From contig LQXN01000065.1 of NCBI GenBank assembly GCA_001648575.1, positions 124,001 through 188,000 of the forward strand: a DNA stretch of 64,000 nucleotides, read 5' to 3'. Below are positions 16,675-25,869 of the stretch, piece after piece. Made by a program: the position numbers and the translations under genes. The first letter of the stretch is position 1. Each line of letters opens with the position of its first letter. The notes beneath the pieces are model-generated. The model was not told where the DNA came from and searched no databases. It saw nothing but the letters and a program-made list of their open reading frames with translations. This DNA is from Sutcliffiella horikoshii DSM 8719 (GTDB taxonomy: Bacteria; Bacillota; Bacilli; Bacillales; Bacillaceae_I).

Positions 16675-16917
16675 TTAAGGTCGTTCCAAAACCTTCACAA
16701 GCATCCGGTGAACTACCTCATGGTCACGCGAATCATGCAACCGGTACTCTTCTCCGGGAAGCGTATACCATTCAGCAGCACCGACATAAGTAATCGCAAG
16801 CGAAAGGGCCCCATCTTCATCGCAAGTGGTAACCAGTTCAAGTTCACCGCTGATGACGCCGACTTCTGTTGTCATGACTCCGTGTGATGCAGAAAAAATA
16901 GAAGATTTCTTTTCCAT
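16675..16917 (-). CDS. Hypothetical 80-residue protein
   Basis: Starts at ATG 16917 with a strong GGAGGAG site 8 nt upstream. The sequence (ELELVTTCDEDGALSLAITYVGAAEWYTL...) suggests a small beta-rich soluble protein. I recognise no family. It is separated from the secreted nuclease gene by about 80 nt on the same strand and ends at a shared terminator. Confidence 0.5.
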   Translation of the reverse strand: MEKKSSIFSASHGVMTTEVGVISGELELVTTCDEDGALSLAITYVGAAEWYTLPGEEYRLHDSRDHEVVHRMLVKVLERP

Positions 16918-16998
16918 ATGTAAGACTCCTCCTGTTTCCGTGAATGAATAGTGCGTCTGCAAACTCCACCAACTCCGCTCGCAGACGCAAAATCTAAA

Positions 16999-17631
16999 TT
17001 AGTATGCGCAACCGTTAATCATCGTCTGTAAGGCAGTTTTTTCTGATGCTTGAAGATGCAGATTCCAACGGTGTTTCGTGTTAACCCACCATTTTGCATA
17101 AGCACAACGCGCACCGGCACGAGGAGGCTGCCATGTAGATGGATCTTGGTCTCCTTTGGAACGATTGACACTTGCTGTCACGGCAATCAGCTGTGGACCA
17201 GTAAGGTCGTTGGCAAAAGCGCGGCGCTGTTCGGTTGTCCAGCTGCTTGCACCGGAACGCCAAGCCTCGGCCAGGGGAACAATGTGGTCGATGTCAATTT
17301 CAGATGGAGAATAAACCGTTACACCATCAAAGTAACTATACCATTTTCCAGAGGTTGTGGGGCAGGTGCCGCTGTAATAGTCGGCATCACGTTGCAGGAC
17401 GATTTGGCGAGTGTCACAGCCGCTGCCTTGGCCGCTCCAATGTGGGAATAAATCCCGCGAATATCCGGTCATGGGGTCTTCCGATTTTACGGTCAATGAG
17501 TTCAACTGGGTTTGAGCTTCAGACTTGGACGGTGTTCCAGGGGGGAGCGCTGAGACCGTTTGTGGATCAAACTGCAGAGCTGAGAACGACAAGATAAATG
17601 CAAACACAACCAACATGGACTTCTTCAGCAT
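16999..17631 (-). CDS. Secreted HNH-type nuclease (DUF1524-like)
   Basis: 210 residues with a cleavable signal peptide (LKKSMLVVFAFILSFSALQF, cut near residue 28). The catalytic part shows DIDHIVPLAEAWRSG, the HNH/DUF1524 metal and His site (about 115-129), then LIAVTASVNRSKGDQDPSTW and CAYAKWWV, a set shared by secreted bacterial and actinobacterial nucleases. Several cysteines could form disulfides outside the cell. It probably degrades extracellular DNA. Antisense readings over this gene are shadows. Confidence 0.8.
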   Translation of the reverse strand: MLKKSMLVVFAFILSFSALQFDPQTVSALPPGTPSKSEAQTQLNSLTVKSEDPMTGYSRDLFPHWSGQGSGCDTRQIVLQRDADYYSGTCPTTSGKWYSYFDGVTVYSPSEIDIDHIVPLAEAWRSGASSWTTEQRRAFANDLTGPQLIAVTASVNRSKGDQDPSTWQPPRAGARCAYAKWWVNTKHRWNLHLQASEKTALQTMINGCAY

Positions 17632-17814
17632 ATAAATGCCTCCTACTATTAAATTTTTTATATCAAAATCTCGTAGATGGACAAGATTTTAATAGTCGAC
17701 TATGTATCTACTTGAAATAATAATATATAAAAGCGCTTAAATAAGTTAAAATATTGTAAAGATTAAGAAAAGGTACTCCCCTCCTGCGCCTGATGGACCA
17801 GCTGGGGACGGGGA

Positions 17815-17873
17815 GGGTCGAAGGGACAGGTCCGTTGACCCAGTTCGTGGCTTTGGGATCGTGGAACTGTCCC
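17815..17873. repeat. REP-like GGGACAGG hairpin
   Basis: GGGACAGGTCC (17823-17833), a middle part starting with GTTGACCC, and GGAACTGTCCC (17863-17873) form an imperfect hairpin ahead of a GNAT gene. The same arms and inner TGACCC are found at several other places in the window (see findings). Confidence 0.6.
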
Positions 17874-17916
17874 TGCAGCCCAACAATTCTATTGAAATGC
17901 TAAGGAGTGTGTTGAA

Positions 17917-18582
17917 ATGAAAAAACGAGAAAGCACACCAGAGATAGAGGGTTCTTTTTTTGAAGAATATGATATGGAAAAAAAGCTCAGGATAGTCCCT
18001 GCCAATGAAGCATCGTGGGAGCATTTGGAGCTTATACTTGGTGAAGCCCGCTGCCATGGAGAAAAATGCTATTGTCAACGCTTTAAGCTCCCAAATCCCC
18101 GTTGGCGGGAAACAGATGATGATGAGCGCGCTTTCCTTCTTAAGCTTCAAACGAATTGTGGAAACTCAGCTTCGACTACCACTAGCGGACTAATCGCTTT
18201 TTGGGAAGAAGAGCCCGTTGGTTGGTGTGCGCTAGAGCCACGAAATGTGTATATAAAGCTGAGAACGAGTCGTGTCATTTGGGCAGAAAGAAACGAAGAT
18301 AAAAATGACGACAAGGTTTGGGCAGTCACTTGTTTCATTGTTCGTAACGGATTCCGCAAACGTGGCATCACTTACGCCCTAACACGTGCAGCTGTAAATT
18401 ATGCCAAAAAACGTGGTGCTCATGCACTGGAGGGTTATCCGATGATTACAGAAGCAGGCAAGGATATCACTTGGGGAGAGCTGCATGTTGGTGCCCACAA
18501 AGCGTTTATTGCTGCTGGTTTCCATGAGATCACCGAGCCGACTAAACGGCGAAAGGTGATGCGGGTTGATTTTCTAAAGTGA
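17917..18582 (+). CDS. GNAT N-acetyltransferase
   Basis: 221 residues. A cysteine-rich segment CHGEKCYCQRFKLPNPRW (about 46-63) precedes the GNAT core: VTCFIVRNGFRKRGITYALTRAAVNYAKKRG (about 137-167) is the acetyl-CoA binding region. The CYCQ segment is typical of a Bacillus GNAT subfamily of unknown substrate. ATG start with AAGGAG 9-10 nt upstream. Confidence 0.75.
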   Translation: MKKRESTPEIEGSFFEEYDMEKKLRIVPANEASWEHLELILGEARCHGEKCYCQRFKLPNPRWRETDDDERAFLLKLQTNCGNSASTTTSGLIAFWEEEPVGWCALEPRNVYIKLRTSRVIWAERNEDKNDDKVWAVTCFIVRNGFRKRGITYALTRAAVNYAKKRGAHALEGYPMITEAGKDITWGELHVGAHKAFIAAGFHEITEPTKRRKVMRVDFLK

Positions 18583-18644
18583 CTGAACAAGGCGGAATCG
18601 GGGTTGCCAGCCGAAGTAACTCATAGAGCAGGAAGGATATCACC

Positions 18645-19079
18645 ATGCAGATGATAACGGAAAATATCAAAGGGAAAAAATATAATCAACTCATCAACTT
18701 TCTGACTAGTCATTGTGACCGTTTTGCTTTTGTGGAAAACAGACAGCTAATGGAGATCGAAGAAGAGCGTCTGGCTTATGTAGAGGAGTTGATTGCGGAC
18801 ATAAAGGAACATCTACTTGAAAGAAAAGTACAACGGGAATGGGAAACGACAAAGCTTGGTGGAGCTACGGCATATGTGTATTATTTTAAAATGAACAATG
18901 AGACAAAATTATTTTTAAGAGATCATAGCAACTCACTTTTTGGTTGGACCCATGATCTGCCGGAAGATCTGATGTTTTACAAGAAGGATAAATGTCTGCT
19001 GGCTGCCTGTTCCCATGAGGGCTTTTTTCTGGTGGATAAGGTTTTCTGGAAGGAATTTTTAAAGAAGGGCCTTTTCTAA
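18645..19079 (+). CDS. Conserved hypothetical protein
   Basis: 144 residues, soluble, mixed helix and strand (ITENIKGKKYNQLINFLTSHCDRFAFVENRQL; WTHDLPEDLMFYKKDKCLLAACSHEGFFLVD). I cannot name its family with confidence. It has a ribosome site (GGAAGGAT) and sits in a run of small genes between two acetyltransferases. Confidence 0.6.
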   Translation: MQMITENIKGKKYNQLINFLTSHCDRFAFVENRQLMEIEEERLAYVEELIADIKEHLLERKVQREWETTKLGGATAYVYYFKMNNETKLFLRDHSNSLFGWTHDLPEDLMFYKKDKCLLAACSHEGFFLVDKVFWKEFLKKGLF

Positions 19080-19161
19080 AGGTCCTTTCTCGTAAATCGT
19101 TTTTATTCACAAGTAAAAAGTCGGAAATTGGATTGTTTATATTAGAAATAGAGGTGTTAGC

Positions 19162-19989
19162 ATGCTAACAAAAGAACAACTACAACAAATCAAAGAACTT
19201 CGAATTGCCTGTGAAGAAGAAGGCGGGTTCGAGCTAAAGCTCAATGAAGATATGCTCGAAACCCGCGATGAAAACAGGAAAGAAGATTTCTTTCATTATG
19301 AGGATGGCCGACTTGTCGGCTTCCTCGGTTGCTATAGGTTTGGTAATAAAATTGAGATGACCGGAATGGTCCATCCAGACTACCGAAGAAAAGGGGTTTT
19401 CACAAAATTATTCTCAGAAGCTGTGGCAGAGGTGAAAAAGCAAGATGACACGACGATCTTATTAAATGCACCTACTTCCTCCCAAAGCGCCAAGAAGTTT
19501 CTGAAAAGTATTCCATGCACTTTCGAGATGGCAGAGTATCAAATGAAATGGGAATCAGGCGAGTTATATGATGATCCTGCTGTAGTCATTAGGCCATCAA
19601 CATCCCAAGAGGATTTTGAAGCGGAAATTCAACTCGAAGTGGCTTGCTTTGGTTTTTCAGATCAAGAAGCGCGAAGCTTTAACAAGCGAATGAAGGAACT
19701 CAACAGCGAGGACATGTTCATCATTGAAGCGGATGGCCGTACTGCCGGGAAAATTCGTGTCTCTGAAACAAATGGGGAGGCGTGGATATATGGGTTTGCG
19801 GTGTATCCGGAGCTCCAAGGAAAAGGAATCGGCCGGAAAGCTCTATCTAAAATGGTGAAAATGGAGACAACAAAAGGATTGCCTGTCTTTTTGGAAGTAG
19901 AAGCGAGAAATGCCCATGCGCTGAAGCTCTATGAATCTTGCGGGTTCAAGAGCTATCATTCGCAAGATTATTATAAGTATGGGGAATGA
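19162..19989 (+). CDS. Tandem-domain GNAT N-acetyltransferase
   Basis: 275 residues carrying two GNAT folds. The first has MTGMVHPDYRRKGVFTKLF (about 71-89) and the second YGFAVYPELQGKGIGRKALSKM (about 211-232), both being acetyl-CoA pyrophosphate loops, the second with the strict QGKGIG. The end reads ALKLYESCGFK, the usual GNAT tail. The second domain is the more likely active one. Substrate unknown. Confidence 0.8.
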   Translation: MLTKEQLQQIKELRIACEEEGGFELKLNEDMLETRDENRKEDFFHYEDGRLVGFLGCYRFGNKIEMTGMVHPDYRRKGVFTKLFSEAVAEVKKQDDTTILLNAPTSSQSAKKFLKSIPCTFEMAEYQMKWESGELYDDPAVVIRPSTSQEDFEAEIQLEVACFGFSDQEARSFNKRMKELNSEDMFIIEADGRTAGKIRVSETNGEAWIYGFAVYPELQGKGIGRKALSKMVKMETTKGLPVFLEVEARNAHALKLYESCGFKSYHSQDYYKYGE

Positions 19990-20089
19990 AATAGGAGAAA
20001 AAATGGACATTCATTATGACTCATGAAAAACAATGTGGCCCATATTTTATTGGCTCTTGAAGCGCTTCACCGCCATTAGGAGGATACCT

Positions 20090-20467
20090 ATGATAAAACG
20101 ACTCGCCATCATCACCCTCATTGCCATCATCCTTGGAATACTCGCATACAATAGCAGATTCTACTACGCGTCCCTGCCGATGGAATCAGTAAGTAAAAAG
20201 GAGGTATTGCAATCTATTGATGAATCTTCAGAACCGATCGTGAAAATTGCAAATGAAGATGGCTATGATTGGTTTATTACGCGGATGGAACAAGGAAAAG
20301 GAGCTGAAAATATGAAACAGCTGCTGAAGGAGCAAGGGTGGGAGTTTGAATATCAAGAAGGCGGGGGCTATTTTTTCAAAAAAAGTGATCAATCATTAAT
20401 TGTAACAACACAAATGTGGACGGGCGAATATGTGTTAGTGAAGGTGCCCGAGGGTTGGGAAAGCTGA
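20090..20467 (+). CDS. Membrane-anchored or secreted hypothetical protein
   Basis: 125 residues: one hydrophobic segment at 5-20 ( signal anchor ) and a small soluble domain. I chose the ATG at 20090 because AGGAGGATA sits just upstream; an upstream in-frame ATG has none. I do not recognise a family. It lies 33 nt ahead of the next GNAT gene and may share its transcript. Confidence 0.6.
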   Translation: MIKRLAIITLIAIILGILAYNSRFYYASLPMESVSKKEVLQSIDESSEPIVKIANEDGYDWFITRMEQGKGAENMKQLLKEQGWEFEYQEGGGYFFKKSDQSLIVTTQMWTGEYVLVKVPEGWES

Positions 20468-20500
20468 TTAAAAGGAAAAAACAGTAAAGGGAGAGAAGAT

Positions 20501-21070
20501 ATGAACAACACAAAACCAATCTTAAAGGATTTTCCTTCAGAGTTCACCACAGACAGGCTCTTAATAAGAATGCCCTTGCCGGGAGACGGTCCAGCGGTAC
20601 ATGACTCCATCATCCAGTCTCTTCCTGAACTGAAGCCGTGGATGATTTTTGCCCAACATGACCAGACAGTAGAAGATGTGGAAGCAAATATCAGAGAAAG
20701 TCATGCTGAATTTTTGCAGAGAAAAGATCTTAGACTTTTGGTTTTCCTAAAAGAAACCGGCGAATTCGTCGCCTCATCTGGATTGCATCGCATCGACTGG
20801 GCCATTCCGAAATTTGAAATCGGCTATTGGGTCGATTCAAGATATGCAGGAAAGGGTTACATCACCGAAGCGGTGAACGGGATCACCAAGTTCGCGTTTG
20901 AACAACTGCATGCCAATCGTGTGGAGATACGCTGCGATTCCATGAACGTGAAAAGCAGGGCAGTTGCCGAGAGAGCAGGGTACACGTTAGAAGGAATACT
21001 CAAAAAAAGTGAGCTAGGTGTGAATGGGGAACTGCTGGATGCGTGTGTATTTGCAAAAATATCTATATAG
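20501..21070 (+). CDS. GNAT N-acetyltransferase, RimJ/RimL type
   Basis: 189 residues: TTDRLLIRMPLPGDGPAVHDSI, EIGYWVDSRYAGKGYITEAVNGITKFAFEQLHANRVEIRCD and NVKSRAVAERAGYTLEGILKKSEL are the ordered hallmarks of the RimJ/RimL/SpeG-like GNATs. It probably acetylates an amine on a protein N-terminus or polyamine, unproven. Ends before a terminator. Confidence 0.85.
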   Translation: MNNTKPILKDFPSEFTTDRLLIRMPLPGDGPAVHDSIIQSLPELKPWMIFAQHDQTVEDVEANIRESHAEFLQRKDLRLLVFLKETGEFVASSGLHRIDWAIPKFEIGYWVDSRYAGKGYITEAVNGITKFAFEQLHANRVEIRCDSMNVKSRAVAERAGYTLEGILKKSELGVNGELLDACVFAKISI

Positions 21071-21081
21071 CAGGTAACGAG

Positions 21082-21111
21082 GACAAGTGTGATGGCACTT
21101 GTCTTTTTTTT
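21082..21111 (+). terminator. Intrinsic terminator after the GNAT gene
   Basis: GACAAGTG (21082-21089) and CACTTGTC (21096-21103) with a 6-nt loop, followed by eight T. Confidence 0.9.
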
Positions 21112-21294
21112 GTGGGGGAGGGGAATCTTTTTAGGCGAAGATGTAGAAGGTGGGAGTTGAAAGGTAGATGTATGCTTGGGAAATTGAGAAGTAAGCTCGG
21201 GAAATAAAGTAGTTGACAGTAAAGTGGTAGAAGTCGATACCCGAAAGCTAGAATAGCAAGTAATGTAGTTGATACTACCATCATCATTTCTACC

Positions 21295-21332
21295 AAAAAA
21301 AACCGGTGCCGGCAATCGAACCCCTGCACCAG
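21295..21332 (-). terminator. Terminator of the alpha/beta hydrolase gene
   Basis: On the minus strand CTGGTGC and GCACCGG pair across a 16-nt loop that contains GGTTCGATT, followed by TTTTTTTT. The loop resembles a tRNA T-arm by chance (see rejected items). Confidence 0.7.
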
Positions 21333-21348
21333 TAACATTTTCTTATGT

Positions 21349-22308
21349 TTATTGACCCAACACTTCCTCCTTCAAAATCCTCCTAAACTCCTCGTGCTCT
21401 TCAACAAAAGGCGAATGAGCGGACTGCTCAAATGTATATAGTTTTTTATTAGGAGCTTCTATTATCTCGTAGAAGCGCTTTGCTTCCTGGTAGCTCGTTT
21501 GGTAGTCGTATTTTCCATGGATGATGTGGACGGGGACGTCGATTCGTGGTGCTAACTGGGCGGTATCTGTTGTTGCCATTGTTTTGCTTAATGCGTCATA
21601 GCTTGCGAAAATTCCTTTTGGTATGTTGAGTTTTTCTTTCCACGTATAGTGACTGCAGGAAAAGAGATCTTTCACTCCTTGCAAATTGGAATATCCGTTC
21701 CGCTTGGCACCTCCGCCAAACTTATTCAGATAGCGGCCCAATATTCGCCGGTAATCTGTGCTTTTATAATATTCCTCATCGAATGTGACCGAACGGATAT
21801 CTTTTTCTGCTCGTTTATCGCCTCTGAAGATTGCGGTTTCCAACAAAAATTCATATGTATGTTGGTTGGATTCATAGTGCCTTCCTATTTGACCGACTCC
21901 AATATAGGCATGAAAATGTTCGGGATGCCGATGGACGATATGGCTTCCTAACATCGTTCCCCAAGAGTGTCCGCAGAGATAGATTTTTTCCTGATCATAC
22001 TTCTTCTTTAAGTACTTTGTTACTTCCAAAGCATCCTCCGCCAACCGGTCAAATGTAATATCTCCTTGTGTGGATGCATCATATGACATGCCGGTTCCGC
22101 GCTGCTCCCAATAGCACACCGTGAAAAACTCTTCCCACCGCAGTTCGGATTTCTTCAAAAAAGAATATTGAGGAAAACCTGGACCGCCGTGCAAAAACAA
22201 GAGTACAGGATTACTTGAGTCGACCGTCTCTAGAAATAAACCAGTTTTGTGACCGTCAATTTCTATGTATTCTTTGGAAAAGGTAACCTTCTTGGCTTCT
22301 TTTATCAA
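21349..22308 (-). CDS. Alpha/beta hydrolase, proline-iminopeptidase type
   Basis: 319 residues. HGGPG (about 40-44) is the oxyanion-hole motif, YWEQRGTGMS follows, and the nucleophile is Ser115 in GHSWGT. An extended cap domain (about 150-240) and the C-terminal HIIHGKYDYQ and SAHSPF (catalytic His) complete the set of a proline iminopeptidase-like hydrolase. Actual substrate unknown. Starts at TTG 22308 with AAAGGAGTGA. A decayed second copy lies directly upstream. Confidence 0.8.
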   Translation of the reverse strand: MIKEAKKVTFSKEYIEIDGHKTGLFLETVDSSNPVLLFLHGGPGFPQYSFLKKSELRWEEFFTVCYWEQRGTGMSYDASTQGDITFDRLAEDALEVTKYLKKKYDQEKIYLCGHSWGTMLGSHIVHRHPEHFHAYIGVGQIGRHYESNQHTYEFLLETAIFRGDKRAEKDIRSVTFDEEYYKSTDYRRILGRYLNKFGGGAKRNGYSNLQGVKDLFSCSHYTWKEKLNIPKGIFASYDALSKTMATTDTAQLAPRIDVPVHIIHGKYDYQTSYQEAKRFYEIIEAPNKKLYTFEQSAHSPFVEEHEEFRRILKEEVLGQ

Positions 22309-22439
22309 AAATAAATCACTCCTTTAAAAAGTTACTTCTAAATAATGTAATATGAACTTTTTCCTAATTTTAACACAAAAAACCAAATGTTACTTGAAGG
22401 CATTTTGAAAGTTCAAATTAACCTCCTTATGCAATAAAA

Positions 22440-22540
22440 TGTAGAAGTGGAGTAACCGATCCGCCACCTCCGAATTTTTTGAAATAGCGGCCCCGTATTT
22501 GTCGATGTTCTTTTGTTTTTTATCATACATGTCTTTCTAA
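22440..22540 (-). pseudogene. Relic of a second alpha/beta hydrolase gene
   Basis: Read on the minus strand, one frame gives HRQIRGRYFKKFGGGGSV, which aligns with YRRILGRYLNKFGGGAKR in the intact hydrolase at 21349-22308. No start, catalytic motif or continuous frame is left. It is the main content of the 277-nt gap between the hydrolase and the next membrane-protein gene. Confidence 0.6.
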
Positions 22541-22585
22541 AAACTGTTAATAATATCTTTAAAATACGTTTTTAGGAGTAGCTAA

Positions 22586-23095
22586 ATGTATAATAAAAGA
22601 AAGATTATTTCTTTAAGTGTCTTAATTATTCCGTGGTTAACTGTCCCTTTTATAGGAATGAAATCATTTGTCCGTTTTTTGCCCGTAGCAACCTTCGCTA
22701 ACCTAGTAATAAGTGTATTTACCGTAATTGCTAATCGGAAAAAATGGTTTAAAAACAAAAATCCTTATTTTTCTAATGCTCCAATAGATTTTACATATAT
22801 ATTAGGTGCTCATTTTATCGCAACACTTTGGATATTTAAGTTAACTTATGGTTCTTTTCGAAAGTTTTTAATCACAAATATTGTGTTGGATTGGGTAAAT
22901 ATTTTTCCTTTTGGTGGCTTTTTGAAAAAGGTAGGAATATTTAAATTAAGAAGAATGTCACCAAGTATGTACTGGTGCATTACTGTGATTTTAGCAGTTA
23001 TTTTATACGGATATCAGTACATCGTAGAAAAAGTGATTAGACAAACAAATAGCAAGCCACCCCTTCCTATGGTACAATCGGAACAGCGATTTTAA
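22586..23095 (+). CDS. Hypothetical four-helix membrane protein
   Basis: 169 residues with hydrophobic segments at about 5-25, 32-48, 70-88 and 125-145 and basic loops (NRKKWFKNKN, KLRRMS). Good AGGAG site 7 nt before the ATG. Family not recognised; base composition is more AT-rich than the rlmD gene that follows, which may indicate transfer. Confidence 0.6.
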   Translation: MYNKRKIISLSVLIIPWLTVPFIGMKSFVRFLPVATFANLVISVFTVIANRKKWFKNKNPYFSNAPIDFTYILGAHFIATLWIFKLTYGSFRKFLITNIVLDWVNIFPFGGFLKKVGIFKLRRMSPSMYWCITVILAVILYGYQYIVEKVIRQTNSKPPLPMVQSEQRF

Positions 23096-23115
23096 CGTGA
23101 AGGAAGAGAAAAAAC

Positions 23116-24489
23116 ATGACAGTACCCGTTCAAAAAAATGAATACTACGATGTCACCGTACAGGACTTGACCCATGACGGCGCCGGCGTAGCAAAAATAG
23201 ATGGCTTTCCGATCTTCGTCCAAAATGCCCTGCCGGACGAGGAAATCACAGTCAAAATAATCAAGGTGAAAAAAGGCTATGCATTCGGACGGCTTGAGGA
23301 AATTCACAAGACAAGCCCTTACCGTGTAGACGCCCCATGCCCGATTTACAAGCAATGCGGGGGCTGCCAGCTTCAGCACCTGAGCTATGAAGGGCAGCTT
23401 GTGGCCAAGCAAAAGCAGGTCAAGGATGTCCTCGAACGCATCGGACATCTAAAAGATGTGCCGGTTCATCCGGTACTTGGCATGGATCATAATCCATGGC
23501 GTTACCGAAACAAAGCGCAGGTTCCGATCGGGGAGCGCGAAGGTGGTCTGATTGCAGGCTTTTATCAGCAGCGCAGTCACGAAATTATCGACATGAAGGA
23601 ATGCATGATCCAACAGGAAATCAACGACCGGGTGGTTCAAAAAGTCCGCGAAATCTGTGACAAGCATGGTGTGCGTGCATATAACGAAAAAACACATAAA
23701 GGCGTTCTCCGACATGTGATGGCCCGCTATGGCCTCGTAACTGGTGAAGTGATGGTTGTCCTAATCAGCCGTACGCCAGATATCCCGAACCGCAAAGCAA
23801 TCGTGGAAGAGATAGCAGCAGCCCTGCCGGAAGTGAAGTCAGTCGTGCAAAACGTGAACACGAAGAAAACGAACGTGATTTTTGGTGAGGAAACACGTGT
23901 GCTTTGGGGCAACGAGTACATTTATGATTTCATCGGCGACATCAAGTTTGCGATTTCCGCCAGATCCTTCTACCAGGTCAATCCAGAGCAAACGAAGGTT
24001 CTATATGATAAAGCGCTCGAGTATGCCGACCTGACAGGCGAAGAGAGTGTCATTGACGCATACTGCGGTATCGGCACCATCTCCTTATTCCTGGCTCAAA
24101 AAGCGAAAAAAGTGTACGGAGTGGAAATTGTGCCAGAAGCGATTGAAGATGCAAAACGAAACGCAGAGTTGAATGGAATTACCAATGCGGAGTTTGCAGT
24201 GGGGGAAGCGGAAGTCGTGATTCCAAAGTGGTATAAGGAAGGAAACACCGCAGACGTGCTTGTGGTAGATCCACCACGAAAAGGCTGTGACGAAGCTCTT
24301 CTGAAAACCATTCTGGAAATGAAGCCTAAAACAGTTGTCTATGTATCCTGTAATCCGGCGACACTTGCAAGAGATCTGCGAGTGTTGGAGGACGGGGGAT
24401 ATAAAACGGTTGAAGTACAGCCGGTGGATATGTTTCCGCATACCACCCACGTGGAGTGCGTTTCACTACTAACTTATGAGGGAAGATAA
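23116..24489 (+). CDS. rlmD: 23S rRNA (uracil-C5)-methyltransferase RlmD/RlmCD
   Basis: 457 residues. An N-terminal TRAM domain (about 7-65) is followed by the 4Fe-4S cluster ligands Cys75, Cys81, Cys84 ([10 protein letters not shown]) and a later Cys in KECMIQ. The SAM domain shows [25 protein letters not shown] and the catalytic cysteine in [14 protein letters not shown]. The Bacillus enzyme (YefA) methylates U747 and U1939 in 23S rRNA, hence the RlmCD name; bacilli may carry two paralogues and I cannot tell which this is. Confidence 0.9.
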   Translation: MTVPVQKNEYYDVTVQDLTHDGAGVAKIDGFPIFVQNALPDEEITVKIIKVKKGYAFGRLEEIHKTSPYRVDAPCPIYKQCGGCQLQHLSYEGQLVAKQKQVKDVLERIGHLKDVPVHPVLGMDHNPWRYRNKAQVPIGEREGGLIAGFYQQRSHEIIDMKECMIQQEINDRVVQKVREICDKHGVRAYNEKTHKGVLRHVMARYGLVTGEVMVVLISRTPDIPNRKAIVEEIAAALPEVKSVVQNVNTKKTNVIFGEETRVLWGNEYIYDFIGDIKFAISARSFYQVNPEQTKVLYDKALEYADLTGEESVIDAYCGIGTISLFLAQKAKKVYGVEIVPEAIEDAKRNAELNGITNAEFAVGEAEVVIPKWYKEGNTADVLVVDPPRKGCDEALLKTILEMKPKTVVYVSCNPATLARDLRVLEDGGYKTVEVQPVDMFPHTTHVECVSLLTYEGR

Positions 24490-24507
24490 AAATGTAACAG
24501 TGAGTTG

Positions 24508-24540
24508 AGAGCCTTTCTAAGCAATTGAAAGGCTCTTTTG
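24508..24540 (+). terminator. Intrinsic terminator of rlmD
   Basis: AGAGCCTTTC (24508-24517) and GAAAGGCTCT (24527-24536), then TTTTGG. The rest of the gap to 24812 holds a repeated octamer ATGCAAAC (two copies 2 nt apart near 24737-24754) and no gene. Confidence 0.8.
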
Positions 24541-24812
24541 GTATTAAAAATTTATAAGAACTGAAAAAATTGTTTCTTTCCACTACGAGGTTTGCTAAGA
24601 GACCTTGAAACAATAAAAATGCTTGCAAATAAAAGGATACGCAGAAGTATTACCAGTGTTGTACTTACAGAGTGATTACATCTGTAAATACATTTTGTCA
24701 AATTCTATAAGTGGAATGGCATATTTTAGTAAACATGGGATGCAAACGAATGCAAACTTTAAATAAATCGTGTACTATTAATCTATAAAAATAACCGTGG
24801 CGAGGTATAGAC

Positions 24813-25829
24813 ATGATAATGAAAAAGGAAATTACAGTAGGCGATGTGGATCTGAAATGGGATCTGGAAACTGGACAAGTCCTCTTTGATGGTGGAGACG
24901 TGGTATTCTTTTGGGTCTCTGCCATGAAAACATTTTTTGATACCATCAGGGAGATTTCGGGAATAGAAGCAACGAATCTGGTACTCGAAACCACAGGTTA
25001 CCGTCAAGGGATAATCGTTGGCGAAGGATTTCGTGATTTAAAGAATATCAACATGACCAACGTGGTTCAATGGATGAGCAACACGTATGCACCTGCCGGA
25101 TGGGGAAAAGTTGAAATCAAAGAAATGAATGAAGAGGAGAATACCTTTACCTTACACATACAAGATGACTGGGAATATAAGATGAACAGTCTGAATCATC
25201 ACAAGTTTTCTGGCATCTTTGTGCCTTGTCACTATGCCGGAGTGTTTGCAGGGCTATTTGGGGGGAATTACTGGTATAAAATCATTCAGCACCAGAATGA
25301 TCAAAATGTAAATACCATAGTGGAATACTATCCTTCCGATGTAAATGTAGAACACAATATACATGAGCTTTCAAGGAGGAAGGAAGCGGAGGAGATTTCC
25401 CGGCTTGAGAGAATGGTGGAAGAGAAAACAAAAATGCTGCAGGCACTCGTGAAGGAGCTTTCTTCCCCGATGATTCCGGTATTCGATGGAATCGTGGTGG
25501 TACCATTGATTGGCACCTACGATGAAGACCGTGCAGAGGATCTGATTGAAAATACACTCACTAGATTGGGCCAATTCCAAACACAGTATCTGCTGCTGGA
25601 TCTGACCGCTTTTAACAACGATATATCTGAATACACGGCAGATCTCATTGATAAATTGGGTTCCGCCGCAAAGCTCCTCGGCACAGAAGTTATCCTGGTG
25701 GGCATTTCTGCAAAACTTGCTATGGTCATCACTAAAACCCTGACCAATCTTAGAAAATATGAATGCCTGCAAACCCTCCAGCATGGCATCTACTACGCCC
25801 TGGGCAAAAGCGGGCGCCGGATCGTATAA
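24813..25829 (+). CDS. V4R-like plus STAS domain regulator, RsbR-type
   Basis: 338 residues. The N-terminal half (about 25-185) has TTGYRQGIIVGEGF and PCHYAGVFAGLFGGNYWY, like V4R small-molecule-binding domains. A helical linker (about 190-220, SRRKEAEEISRLERMVEEKTKML) leads to a STAS domain (about 225-335; MIPVFDGIVVVPLIGTYDEDRA, LLLDLTAFNNDISEY, AAKLLGTEVILVGIS), as in the RsbR proteins of stressosomes. The linker-STAS layout suggests it joins or imitates a stressosome and senses a ligand. The loop usually holding a phosphorylated Thr reads DISEYT here. ATG 24813 with GAGGT. Confidence 0.75.
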   Translation: MIMKKEITVGDVDLKWDLETGQVLFDGGDVVFFWVSAMKTFFDTIREISGIEATNLVLETTGYRQGIIVGEGFRDLKNINMTNVVQWMSNTYAPAGWGKVEIKEMNEEENTFTLHIQDDWEYKMNSLNHHKFSGIFVPCHYAGVFAGLFGGNYWYKIIQHQNDQNVNTIVEYYPSDVNVEHNIHELSRRKEAEEISRLERMVEEKTKMLQALVKELSSPMIPVFDGIVVVPLIGTYDEDRAEDLIENTLTRLGQFQTQYLLLDLTAFNNDISEYTADLIDKLGSAAKLLGTEVILVGISAKLAMVITKTLTNLRKYECLQTLQHGIYYALGKSGRRIV

Positions 25830-25841
25830 ACTACCATTATT

Positions 25842-25867
25842 GAAGCTTATCAGGGATGATAAGCTTC
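25842..25867. repeat. Left copy of a duplicated terminator hairpin
   Basis: GAAGCTTATCA and TGATAAGCTTC around a GGGA loop. It matches the terminator hairpin at 26073-26097 in direct orientation (22 of 25 positions) and lacks the T run. Together they bracket the 200-bp element between them. Confidence 0.8.
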
Positions 25868-25869
25868 AG

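Noticed and set aside
17050-17597. Plus-strand open frames over the secreted nuclease gene
   Set aside because: The minus-strand gene has a signal peptide and HNH motifs, while the plus-strand frames have arbitrary composition and no start signals.
21303-21332. tRNA 3'-end-like sequence (GGTTCGATTGCCGGCACC on the minus strand)
   Set aside because: The T-stem does not pair, no anticodon or D arm lies upstream, and the sequence is fully explained as a terminator hairpin followed by eight T.
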